Assembly (NCBI GenBank): GCA_016165875.1
Contig: JABBOT010000002.1
Coordinates: forward strand, 17,553,419 to 17,617,418
Length of the DNA: 64,000 nt
Direction of reading: 5' to 3'
From: Acanthopleura granulata
Taxonomy: Eukaryota > Mollusca > Polyplacophora > Chitonida > Chitonidae
Below the pieces are notes generated by a model that was not told where the DNA came from, did no database searches, and saw only the letters and a program-made list of their open reading frames with translations. The position numbers were made by a program, and so were the translations under genes. Numbering within the stretch: position 1 is the stretch's first letter; the number at the start of each line of letters is the position of its first letter. Shown here in pieces: positions 1 through 11,569 of the stretch.

Positions 1-1
1 A

Positions 2-3000
2 TACGGACAGTCATGCACGCAAGGCGCCGGGGGCGAGGAGGACTGTCTGTTCTTGAACGTGTTCGTACCGGCAAATGCGAGCACTGAACACCCCGTACCC
101 GTCATGGTATGGATTCACGGTGGAGCATTCCAGATTGATACTGCCGCCAACTATGATGGCGTCAGTATAGCCCGCCGAGGAGAAGTCATCTTTGTCACCA
201 TGAATTACAGGTAATTAATTACACACGTAAAATTTCTTTTACCTGAATTAAGGGGAAAAACCTCGTAAAAATGAACTTCTGGTGACGATATTTTCAGGTA
301 TAGTTATTAATGGCATTTTCACTCACCGTAAGTTCAGTTTTACGAGATCTTTCCCTTTAAGCAAGTTTGTTTAATTTATCTATCGAATGCAGCTAGTAGA
401 ACGCGATACTCTGAAATTTTCGTCTGACTTAAAGCGGTAGCAAGATTTGGATTCGAACTTGCCTCATCGTTGTTCATGGATCAACGCCTTAGCCGAAAGT
501 TCGAATTGAAAAATCGGCTAATATAGTCACAACATTCTTATACCGACAACGTCATGTTTGTAAGTAGGCGATTTGTATTAACTCTGAGCTTCAACATCCA
601 AGTATGATCCTCGTAAGAACTGAAGCCCAGCTGATGGATCCATAACTTTCTTAATGATAGACAATCAGGTTAGTGCTCGGGATTGTCATTATCGTGAAGT
701 AAATGCAGTTTGACAGTCCCTATACTTAGTTTATCTGACGCAACGTGAAACTTGTGCAGTACATTTCAGAATAATATGACCTTTTAAGTGTGACAAAAGT
801 ATTCAAAGTTTTGTTGTGAGTTGAAAATACAAACCCACTATTACAATGTTCATCAAGTATATTTTGAAATTTAATAAAAAGAATTACATGTGGCTTGTGT
901 ATCACTCGAGAGGAATGTTGTTTTCAATTACATTGGCATCTGTGATTAACTACAAAGTTTTAGGATCTAACTGCGCGAGGTAAACAAGAGGTAAACTCTC
1001 CCTCACTCAGTAGCATTATCACAGCGGTAGCTAAACGCACCTCGCCCATGCAATAATCCATATTCTAATACACAGTGAAATACCGAATGACGGTTACACG
1101 ATAGGACATGCAGACATCCTGAACAGTTTTCCAGCCTGCGTGTAACACAACGCAGTGTAACACCTTGTAACATACGATCCTGTTATGTTAATTCCGGGTG
1201 CTTGTTTTTCTGTACCTGCCTGTTGTGCTGATTCATGGTGAATAGTAGTTGCTTGGACAGCCGTCTGTGTGTTTGTGCTACCCTTTGATTCCGGCGTACC
1301 CGGATACACGCTCAGCAGTACTATTTCGGGGATAACTTTGACCCCAATGTTTGAACTGCGTACTATTTACATGTAGCATTAGATTTAAAAACCTAAGGAC
1401 AATGTCTGATCTCACTGTGTCCTTAGGAATGAATTTATGTCATGTTTTGTATGTAAGACTTCTCAAATAAAACCGGTCGCAAAGTCGCTAATTTGTGTTT
1501 AAGTAACACTCAACCTGACAGGTGATATATTTTACCTGTATATCCTAATTTTCGGGGCTATTAAAACAGTGTCACCGTTAAAAGGGAATATGATATATAC
1601 ATAATCCTATATATGTACACATGTGAATAAAATCAAACAATTTTTCACTTCTCATTAAATCTTTTCTTCACATGTCAACAAAAAGACTTAAATATCATCC
1701 CCAGATAATCTATAGAAGCAGGTAACAATAACTCTATTATTGATGTCAGTCATGAGTTCTAAGATAATAAAGTATTCCGACTTCTCCCCAAACATCCCAT
1801 GTATCCTATGTTTAAACAAACAAAAAGACGTTGATGCTTGATTTAAGATACACTGTAAATGTATGGAACCCATGTGCTTTAGAGACAACCTTGTCACGTG
1901 AACATAATGAGATCACAAATGATCAAGTTTTTCACCGCCCTGGAATGAAGAATGTTTCGTAAAATCAATGTTGGCTAAAAAGGGATCTATATACATTTGC
2001 TCTGAAAAAGTGTTCTGATTTCATAAGGATGACGTTGGTGGTTTTTTCTACTTTACACAGGCTAGGAGTTTTGGGATTCCTTAACACAGAGGACAGCTCC
2101 AGTCCAGGAAATTACGGTCTGTGGGACCAGTTATTGGCTCTTCAATGGGTTAAACAGAACATAAAGGCGTTTGGAGGCGACGCGGAGGAGATTACGTTGA
2201 TTGGGGAATCTGCAGGGGCCGCGTCTGCAGGTTATCACGCCCTCTCTCCGCATAGCAGCCGTCTTTTCCAGCGAGTAATCCTCCAAAGTGGCACGGCCAC
2301 GTCTCCCTTCGCTCTGAACAGAAACCCGCGCAAAGACGCCATGGAGTTTGCCAAACGACTTGACTGCGTCGCGGCTGGTAAGGAGGACGACACTTCGGCG
2401 ATGATAGAATGTCTCAGGACTAAAGATGTGAGAGATATCGTCAAGAGTTCCCAAGGCATGTCCAAATCTTTAGGTATGTCACTCATAGACTTCACCTGGG
2501 CTCCCTCCGTGGATGCTGACTTCATCCCAGACGATCCCAACTCCTTGATCGCTAACAGCACATATCTGAAGCAAATCGGTTTCTTCGACGCAGACTTGTT
2601 GTTAGGCATGAATAACGACGAGGGCTCCCTTGTCTCCACCCTCGCCAACCTGGTTCTTCAGAACGTGACCACAATCAAGCAGCCCGACGGGGTCTCCCGG
2701 AGTTTCTACGAAGAGGAGTTCATCCCGGCCATCGTGACGCAGAAATTCGGAAATACCACCAAAGAGGGGAACTTGGCTATGCAATATATGTACGAGCCTC
2801 GTGCCGATGGGAATACGGTTCCGAACGCCGATTGGTTCGAGGCCTATGCCGACGCCACTTTCCTGTCCGCCATTACCCGGCATGCTCTCGCTCACGCCGC
2901 GGGTCAAGGCCGCACCTTCCTGTATCTGTTTGACCACGTCCCGTCCTACATCAATGATCCAGCGGTGACGGGCACCCCACACGGCGGGGACGTCCCATAC

Positions 3001-4069
3001 CTGTTTGGGTTCTCCCGAAACGCTGATGCAAGCCTCAACTACACTATGGAAGAGCTTGTGTTGTCCACGAATGTCCTGATGTACTGGAGTAATATGGCCA
3101 CCTCAGGGTAGGTGTACTGAGATCAGTGTAACGAAAACATTTAGCGTTTATTCTTCGTCCATATCTTCTTTGCTTCTATTTGATCAGATAATATTATTGT
3201 CAAGGTTGGTCGAGTCCCCAAAAAATGTTTTACTGTTAAAAGCCCTTAAAGCCAGCAATGATAAATTTTCTTTGAGACAGGAAGGTAGTGAATGGGTAGT
3301 GTATTTTTTAAAGAATATAAGGAGGTGTCCTTATGGATTATCGTACACATATTTTTTTATATCTGGTTGGTGCTTTACGTTGTACTCAGGAATATTTCAC
3401 TTATACGACGGCGGTCAGCAATGTGGTGTTAAGAAATGAGCAGAGCCGCGGGGTAAATCTGCGACCATCCGCTGGTTGTTGGCAAACTTAACTACGCACG
3501 ACCAGTGTACACATATGCGTATAGTTTACTGTTTGTCGAAAAATAATAATTTGTTTTTGTGTTGTTGATATAAAGGAATCTTAATCAAGGATCCATACAA
3601 ACACAGGTACGTGCCAAGTATCTTTGGGACCGCCCCTTATCTAAGTTTTGTTAACATTTTCAGGTCCCCTAACCTGCCCAAGAGATCCGTGCCCGTCCAG
3701 TGGCCAGAGTTTGATCAGCAGGACCAAAAGTTCCTTAAGCTGTCGACGTCCATGTCAAATGATTCCATCGGGCAGGGACTATTTGCCAAACGCGCAGAGT
3801 TTTGGTTGGATTTCATGCCGACAATTCTTCCGGCTAAGCCCCAGATGGAAAGTAGTACCAGCCAACCAGCCATGGAGAAAATGGAAACTCCAGATTCACA
3901 GCAACCACGAACTGTGAAATTTATAGAAAGATTTAACATAGACTCTGCTACGGCAGAGGGCACCATTATTGGCCTGGCTGTTGTTGTTGCTGTTCTGTTG
4001 GCAGCAGTAACAATCGTTGCGTTAATGTTGGTGATCTGCAGAAGGAGAAAAACTTACTCAGTAGATTAA
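2..4069 (+). CDS. Membrane-anchored type-B carboxylesterase / cholinesterase-like protein (3' three exons)
   Basis: Exons seen: 2-210 (5' end cut by the window), 2061-3107 and 3664-4069, joined by GT-AG introns with matching phases to give 553 residues plus stop. Exon 1 carries the type-B signature EDCLFLNVF and the oxyanion-hole motif HGGAF. Exon 2 has the nucleophile motif GESAG (Ser codon 2209-2211), the acid Glu in NNDEGS (2620-2622) and the His in TPHGGD (2980-2982), so the triad is complete. Exon 3 ends in a hydrophobic helix (about 3958-4035) followed by RRRK and a short tail, indicating a type I single-pass protein with an extracellular esterase domain. Family members hydrolyse carboxyl esters or, without a triad, act as adhesion proteins; the triad here argues for an enzyme. 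The substrate cannot be read from the sequence. About 90 N-terminal residues, including the signal peptide, should lie upstream. Confidence 0.93.
3355..3490 (-). repeat. SINE 3' half in intron 2 of the carboxylesterase
   Basis: It is minus-oriented: 'ggttggtgctttacgttgta', 'caggaatatttcacttatac', 'gacggcggtcagcaatgtgg' and 'gcgaccatccgctggttgtt'. The tRNA-like head is absent. Confidence 0.75.
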
Positions 4070-5857
4070 ATCATCCATGGGATAGTAAATGTAGTAATAG
4101 TAAAACATTTGTACATAGTCGTTGTTCTTTATGATCATTTTGTACATACTCATTGTTTGATGTCAAACAGGAATCAGATTCGAGGACTTTGTAATATTCA
4201 AGGATGGCCAAAGATATCCACATGTGTACTTTCTACAGTACCACAAAGTACATTCATAGATATTTATATTACATATCCTGTAGAAATTTATTTGAATCAA
4301 GAAGCTTTCTCGTCATATATTACTCCCTGTCATTGTAAATGATTAGTGAGATCATGTTTACATGAGCCTGGTCCACAAATCCCGGTGACTTCCTCCTGGC
4401 CACAAGCTTAAACAAAGGTACAAAAGTTAAACCTAGACATCATGCGCACTGTGATAATTGGCACGTGATTTTGTTACTATTTATTTATTATAATTGCAAA
4501 AAATGTTGAAGTCGTATTTTTACAAAGAAATATTTACGTGCACGTTACTGAAAAGGTGAATGCGATTTCGCCATTGTGTAACCGTGCTACCTTTTGAGGT
4601 ATTCGTCCAAAAATAAAAAGAATGAAAAATAACGAAACGTCTTAATGTCGTTGTTGTTGTTGATGTCACATATTCCCATCATGTTCGACTTGAATGGGAT
4701 AGGATGGAACTCAGTGGAGCTGACACTAGTTTCCAACACAACGTTCAAGGTAGTTATTTCTGGTTACATTTGTTAAACGGGATATTTTGTAAAATACTTA
4801 ATTGGCTGTCCGCTTCTTCGACCACAACTTCCAAAGCCGATTATTTAGCGAAATGGCCTTCGCGGGATGTAAACGTCAAATCAATAAATATGTCCATATC
4901 AAACATTTATGCCAGATCAACGCTGAGTTAACGTTTTCAACCGTGTGTTTTCTGCACAGATGTGGATACAGAACAAGAGTTAGCAAACAAATCTATAAAA
5001 TATCGATAATTCCGGAGTAATCATTTGTGTCATGCAGTTGTGTTTGCGGTAACATACTTACCTGTACCACATGATGGTATACTATTTTTGTGCACCTTCC
5101 CCTAGTTATACAAATAATCATATTTATTATTTTCAGCAAGTATTTCCTTTTAACAATTATTAGAGAGAATATCCTCTGAAGACATGGAAGGTATTTGTCG
5201 TAAATATGATCGAAAGATAGTTGTGGGCTCGTATGTATGTTGCGTTAACTGTGTAAGTAACACTACGTTAAATGTGTTATACGACGACGACAAACATTAA
5301 ATGTGTTACAATGATTCAGGAGCCTCTTATTAATGGGGTTCAGGTTCAGCTCAGTCTGGCTTCCTCTCCAGTCACACGTGGCTTGGTCAGCCAGCAACCT
5401 GTGGATGGTCTTGAGTTTCACTCGGGTTCATTCTGTTTTCCTCCAACAGCTGGTGGCTGTCGTATAAGTAAAATATTCCGTCGCTGTGAGTTCAACTCTA
5501 GCTCATGCTGGCTTCTCACCAGCCGTAGGTGGAAAGGTATGCAAGCAAAATGCGGACGATCGTGGGTTTCCACCCACCCTAATGCTGGACGCTTTCCTAT
5601 CAGTGAAATATTCTTGAGTACGGCGTAAAACACTTATCAAATAAAACAAATAAATAAATAAGTAAAATATTCTTAAGTACAGTCCAAAACTGCAATAAAA
5701 TAAATAAATGAATGTTTCAGTAGATGATTACAACGCGATATGATGATTACTTCTTGTGTATCCACATTAGTTTGGGGCTTAAAGTCCATAAATGTTTGGC
5801 AGAAACGTTGAAAATTACGTTTCAGGGCCACTTAGAAAAATGTGCTTATATGTAACG
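4070..5857. other. 3' flank of the carboxylesterase and spacer before the SIAE array
   Basis: No gene is recognised. The 3' UTR of the esterase presumably runs into this AT-rich stretch; an AATAAA-type motif lies near 4614. A plus-oriented SINE complex occupies about 5310-5665. SIAE exons 1 and 2 expected upstream of psiA were looked for here and not found. Confidence 0.5.
5310..5665 (+). repeat. tRNA-derived SINE, rearranged or nested
   Basis: The stretch has two SINE body segments, each with a B-box-like 'gagttca' followed by the 'gctggctt...ccgtaggtggaaaggt' body. It ends in the family 3' tail 'gaaatattcttgagtacggc' followed by an A/T-rich (aaataaat)n end. The repeated body suggests one element inserted into another, or an internal duplication. 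Confidence 0.7.
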
Positions 5858-8626
5858 GCTTACGTTTAGCGCATCTGAGGAGATTGCTGATGCTCACAAT
5901 TACCCGCATCTCCGGGTTCTGGCCGTAGGTCACAGAGCGTCGGGGCATCCAAAAACTGACCTCGTCAGCATCTTTGAGATCTGGTCACTACCTACCAAGG
6001 GTACGAATTCAAAGAATGTCAGCATTAAGGATTTACAGAGCATTTGGAAATCAGGTCAGAAACGAGGAATGTTTTTTTTATAGTAATAATTTATTTTTGT
6101 GAGCTACAAAAGATTCGTGATGTCAGCTTACACATAAACTGTGGGTATGCTTTCCTTAACGGTCTATTCGCTTCAGCCTTGAACTCGTCTCATTCACCCG
6201 GCGCGCCGTCTCACGCTAGTTGGAGACCACTTTACTTTCAGTAATATAAAAATTCCTCAGTCAAGGGTCGGGAGTTTTCTCTGGGATCTCCAGTTTTCCT
6301 CCACCTCTCAAACTCACCATAATCATATTACTGGACGACGAATTCTTGAGAACCACTTCAACCACCAATCAAATAACTAAAAGGCTCACCCTTGAACAAT
6401 GAATCCATCCCTCCTGTTGATGGTTTCGCGGCGGCTTGGAGTTAGGGGTTTTGTTACGTTCATGGTGAAAGGAGGATGTTTTCTTCGCCTTTGTTTTCCT
6501 ACAACATCTACAATTCTGGCAACCGTCATTTAAATTTGTTTATTTCATTTGGGCTTTACGCTGTACTCAAGAATTTTTCACTTATACAACGCCCACCAAC
6601 ATTATGATTGGAGGAATGGAATGAAATTTTCAAATAAAGAAATATACAGGAGTTTAATGACATTGTTTTTCATTTGGTATCGGTACTAGAATATGAGAAA
6701 AAGAGACATTCAATTTTGAAATATCCAAGTGTTTTGTAATTTGCTCAGCATCTATTGGATGACCTAGCTGGGGATATTTCTCTACCGTCTGCTGGTTTTA
6801 CGGGAAGTATCTGTATCGCTATCGAGGCTACCCTATAGGTCTGATCTAGTCTATGTACGGGATCTTGGTGGTCCAATCGCTATTTACTTATTACGTTTTA
6901 GTTCCCTTTTACAGTGGCTAGACTTATACAAAATTATAAAAATTAGGCCTATATCTCACTATCAGTTCTATCAAAAATGATCTTATCAATCAATTTCTCA
7001 TCTAATTGACAATGTATAGGCCTTGTTTTTGGAGTAAGATTCCTGCATAAAGATACTGTTCAAATGTGAAAGAACCAAGGAATGCGATTTGGTAAACAGA
7101 ATGCTGAATTAGCCTATATCTCGCGGGATTACTGTTATAGAGCTAATGATTGTGTGTGTTATAATGGCAGCCACACTGTCGTGCCCACATCCGTTCAGGG
7201 AACCTATCCTATCTCCAAACACCCCACTGTCTTGTGGAAGTCTGTGATAGGGCTTTTCGTCAAAATGACCAAGTACGGTGTGATAGGGTATCTAGGTAGG
7301 ATATTCTATTTAACTTGGATAATACACTTAAATCTTTTTGAAGCACTCACATCAAACAAAAATTTCAATTTTTTCAACACTCTGGTTTCTGAAATCCGCA
7401 TCCGTATACGCACAAAATTTTGGAACATTTCTAGAAATTTTCAAAATGACTACGTAACTGATATAAATTTATTGGTCAGCAATGAAGCAGGGTAGTAAAA
7501 GGCACCGTTTAAGAAGTGTAGCTTCATATAAAACTGATTGAAAAGGCTTAGGCCGAGAATGCAGCCACCATTAGACCAACATGTGATCGAGTTTTTAAGT
7601 CTTTCCATGTAGGAAAAGGGTAATATTTGGTTGCAACGCTGTGTTTGCGGGTACATGTATTTAGTTAACATAGTTTGTCTATTTAATTATCATGAAGCCC
7701 TGTTATTAGAAATACGTCTGATTATATCGTAAACTTCTGCGCAATCGCAAGGACACACAAAATTGCTTCCTTTTGTCATTCTAGGAAAATGAGGGAGTTT
7801 CCAGTTCAAATTCTTTTTTTTATAAAGGTGAAAAAAGTCTTACTGTATCATGTGACTCGTCAAAAATGTTAGGCAATCTTTGCAGACTTTAATTTGTTGA
7901 TCACTTATCTCACCGCGTTCCGGATTTACAGATGACACGTCTTCCTCTCGGGAACTTCGTAAGTCCACTAAATCATTTTCACCATCGCTTGTCGAGTCTG
8001 AACAACTTTTTATGACACGTTTTTAGACAACCATTCTATAGTAAATGTTATCAGAAAAAGTTGTTTAACATTTTTGACAGCCCACGTGGTACTGTGGGAC
8101 TTTTCTTATCTTTTGCGATAAAAGAGTCGAAACTCCCCCATTATATTATTATAATTATTATCAAATGATTATTTGAGGAACTCACCTACACGCCAAACAA
8201 GACGTAGCCTACGTGGTTCACAGTGTACACTACCAGGGGCCTTTCCCCACATCTGTGACCGCCCACAAGAAGTCGTGCACGGTGACCATAGAGTTTGATC
8301 ACGGCCACTCACCCATCGAGATCAGGAGCAATGATGGCTACGAGGCACGTTCTGGTAATTCGTAATATGCGGGGGTGTAAGTTTAATTTACATGGCGTAA
8401 CTTCAAGACCATGACCAGACCTTTGAAATGGATTAAGCGCGGTGATTCTTTTAAATTAATAATAAACATAACATTCTGATCATGGAGATATGGCTATGGG
8501 GATTATGTTCTTAACGTTATATTCTTAAGATTATTCTGTGTCGTCAGAGAACGATGTCATGGAAAATTCCGACACTTGACCACAAGTTGTTACAAAAACT
8601 TAAAACTAGCCTAGGGGTAAAAACAT

Positions 8627-8661
<35 letters not shown>

Positions 8662-8984
8662 CTTATTTACTTATTTACTTATTTATTTACTTGATTTGAT
8701 TTGTGCTTTACGCTGTACTCAAAAAGTATTGCGCTCATATGACCTCGCCCAGCACTGTGATGAAAGGGAACCCACCACCATCCGCAAGTGGCAGACGCCA
8801 AGCGGAAACCAGCGACCACATCTGCGCACTGGACGCTATAGACTTGAATTACCATCAACACTGTGGGGCTAACGCTCATGTCCTGGGGGTTAGGAGAGCC
8901 CCTGTGACGTGAAGAAATATGCTGTGTACAGCATACAAAGGCCTAGCTCTTCCGCCATACCTGTCTCTAAGGGTTTATGCTTGA
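5858..8984 (+). pseudogene. Sialate O-acetylesterase pseudogene, copy A (psiA)
   Basis: Decayed relics of SIAE exons lie in the right order. Exon 3 is at about 5858-6000 (EEIADAHNYP still readable, with a frameshift near its start). Exon 4 is at about 6749-6880 (VCWFYGKYL and RGYPIGLI kept, with in-frame TGA and TAG). Exon 5 is at about 7157-7295 (TVLWKSVIG still readable). Exon 8 is at about 8178-8344 (YQGPFPTSV, TVTIEFD and RSNDGYE kept, about a dozen codons lost, donor GT changed to GC). Exon 9 is at about 8780-8984 (shifted frames, still ending LPPYLSL...YA-stop). Exons 1, 2, 6 and 7 were not found, so the nucleophile Ser and much of the fold are missing. A SINE tail abuts exon 9. This is the oldest-looking member of the array. 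Confidence 0.85.
8622..8780 (-). repeat. SINE tail with expanded (TTTA)n, abutting psiA exon 9
   Basis: A (ttta)n/(ctta)n run at about 8622-8695 continues into the minus-oriented SINE tail 'gctttacgctgtactcaaaa' and a short body. This then meets the relic of SIAE exon 9. Confidence 0.75.
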
Positions 8985-9900
8985 GTTGTAACAAAGCTGA
9001 TCTTGCAATGCAGTTATGTTCTACACACTTTGATTTATTATTATGAATGCTGTTATGTTCTTCACACTTTGATTTATTACTGATTTATTAACCATGCCAC
9101 TCCAGGGTTCAACTGCTTTTCCATTACGCAGAGTGAATGAGAATATGCTTAATCTCGTCAAAATTGAGACAGATTACAGACAGTTTGCATTATTTGTGAC
9201 GAGTCCATAAATGTCTTCTCTCGCGTCGCTTTTATGAGAAAAATGTCATTTTAATTTTGATACGTCAAATTATCCACATTATCTTACAACTCAGCGTACG
9301 TAAAACTCCTGTGCGTGACGCATGCATATTACGCCTTGGCGCCCTTGCTTCGGTTTCAGGACGGATCAGGGTTATTGCCCCTCTGTTTTCCGTCACCAAG
9401 AGAGCTCAAGCTGAGCACCATACCATAGTTTTAAGCATATATCTTACTCGTATTAGCACGGTCATGGACTGAGAATTTGTGAATTTCCCCACTTTTATCA
9501 TTCGCAAGACCTTGGTAATATGGTGTGCAAGCCTGAACGCCATGTGTGTAGGAAAGCTCGTCAGAAATTTGCCAAAGATCAGTTCCAGCACTTATTTCCA
9601 CTATCCACAAAATTAACCACCTTTCAAAAATGCTGCCCTACTTTTGTGGCGAATATCAATGGGTCGTAACTGCGTGCGAGGGCTATCTTGATTTATTTAT
9701 TTATTTGATTGGTGTATTACGCCGAACTCGAGAATATTTTACTTACGCGACCGTGGCCAACATTATGGGGAGAGGAGATAGTGCAGAGCTCGATCGCATA
9801 CCCTTAGAACTGCACATGGAACAAAAGTGAACGATATATCAAGAATGGAAAACGAATGCGAATTACAAGGAGTAGTTCCAATATGGCGGTGCCCAGTAAT

Positions 9901-9953
9901 GTGACGGCATATCTAATCGTCACCTAATTCTATTCTGCCGGAGTCCGGCAGAA
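9901..9953. other. Pair of adjacent inverted repeats
   Basis: Bases 9933-9953 form a perfect 10-bp inverted repeat (ttctgccgga / tccggcagaa) around a single G. Bases 9901-9923 form a second hairpin with a 6-bp stem (gtgacg / cgtcac) and an 11-base loop. They could be the remains of a small DNA transposon or may be chance. Confidence 0.4.
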
Positions 9954-10679
9954 AAAAATGGCTCTTACATGTATCTTAAAGCTGGTATCTCGACGGAGGC
10001 CTGACGACGAAAGTAGGATTAGTTCTATTTTAGAATGATCTCCTGCCATGTTGCCAGCCGCATAATTTACATGTATAATTTCGCACGAGAATTGGTTATA
10101 CCGGTTGTGATGGAAGCAGACCTAAGGTTGTCCATTTCCAACGATATAAAGCCCTGATGAAGAGAATACGGATTTGACTTTTCATATTCTTAGCGTCCTT
10201 TACGCATTACAAACTGGGCAATCTCGAGGAAAGAGCCACACCCAGCAAAAAGTCGATACTTTTGGATTTCGTGTCGTATTGCACTTAGGCCCCATGTTAA
10301 CTACAGGGCCATTGTTTGTTATTAGATTTATTTGATGATAAACGATACTTTCAACATTTTGGTCACATCACAAAAGTGCCTCCTGTAGCTGACCGGTCCC
10401 AATGACGAAAAAAGAAGACATGACGCCCCACCCAGTCATATTCCTCTTAAGCTGAGCGACATGCGAGACAGATTCAAGATTATCGGGTACGGCGTGAGAC
10501 ACCAATCAAGTATCAAGTGAATCAAGATTATCGATGGCTTACGCGTTGATTCGCTATACGAGCCAGAGGCTGGCAGTACAACGTTAAAACGTGAAAAGTT
10601 TGACCGACCGACAGTGACTTATAAAGTTATACATATTTCCCTGCACGTGCGATGTTAACTTACAGACATATAAACTCAT

Positions 10680-10947
10680 GTCGGGGACCTCCGTGGCCAA
10701 AAGGGTTAGCGCCAGTGGGGCGTAATGACCTAGGTGCTTCTCACCAATGAGGTAGCTGTGAGTTCGATTCCAGCTCTTGTTGGCCTCCTGTCCGGTCGTA
10801 CTTGGGGATGTCTGCCAGCAACTTTCGGATGGTCGAGGGATTCCTCTGGGCTCTGCCAGGTTTCCTCCAAGCATTTTTTGCAGGCCACCGTCGTTTAAAT
10901 GACATGTGCCGTACATGAGTACGGCATAAAACACTAATCAAATAAAT
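10680..10947 (+). repeat. tRNA-derived SINE, near full length
   Basis: The head 'ggacctccgtggcc...gggttagcg' matches an RNA polymerase III A-box region, and 'gtgagttcgattcc' is a good B box. The body follows ('cttgttggcctcctgtccggtcgtacttgg...ctgccagcaac...ggtttcctcc'). It ends with the family tail 'tgagtacggcataaaacactaatcaaataaata'. Confidence 0.85.
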
Positions 10948-11569
10948 AATTATAAACTCATGTCTGCCATTTAAGATCTTGTTTTCGCTCACAAAAAGCC
11001 TATCTAAAAAAAAGTGTTATCGTCGCCTACCATTATTGGCAGCTCGTTTTACAGCATTTGATAAAGCACATTGACACGAAGCTTACAGACATGAGTGTTA
11101 TGCTTAGGTGGATTTTGACGAAATTCCATGACTTGCTCGTTTAGAAGCAAATTTAACAATAGAGAGTGTACAGCAATTATCCAGTTAAAAATCTTACCAA
11201 TGGCTTGTGCTCGTGGTTTTGTTTTATTTGTTCACAGTTTCAGTACTATAAACTGCCTTCTCACTTTTTACATCAACATTTGCATTACAAAATGCTTGCA
11301 CCATAAAGAAATAAAAAAAGTAAAAAGTATACTAAGCTATTTGAAACGACTATAGCTTTGTCATGTGTCGCTCTGACTGTGTTTAATTACTCTATAGGGC
11401 GGAATGTGTGGGAAAATAGCTGCCAGCTGTTTTGTGCGTGAGTAAAAAAAATCACCAAAGTAGCCCAACTGAAGATAAAATGATTATGTCTCAGGCTTAT
11501 CAGAGCAAATGTTGTCTGGAAACAAGAACTTCGTCGGGCCGTTGTGTAGAGGACGATTAGTAAGAAGAC

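Larger units (their letters stand above)
8985..11569. other. Spacer between psiA and SIAE copy B
   Basis: No coding exon is recognised. It holds a minus-oriented SINE tail (about 9690-9790), two small hairpins (9901-9953), a full plus-oriented SINE (about 10680-10947) and, near 10415-10440, a short match to a second dispersed repeat containing 'gacgccccacccagtc'. The promoter of copy B should lie in the last few hundred bases; no clear TATA element was seen. Confidence 0.5.

Noticed and set aside
2131..2982. Minus-strand open frames of 107, 137 and 126 codons
   Set aside because: They lie antisense to exon 2 of the carboxylesterase, show no family motifs and have no splice context; they are shadows of the coding strand.
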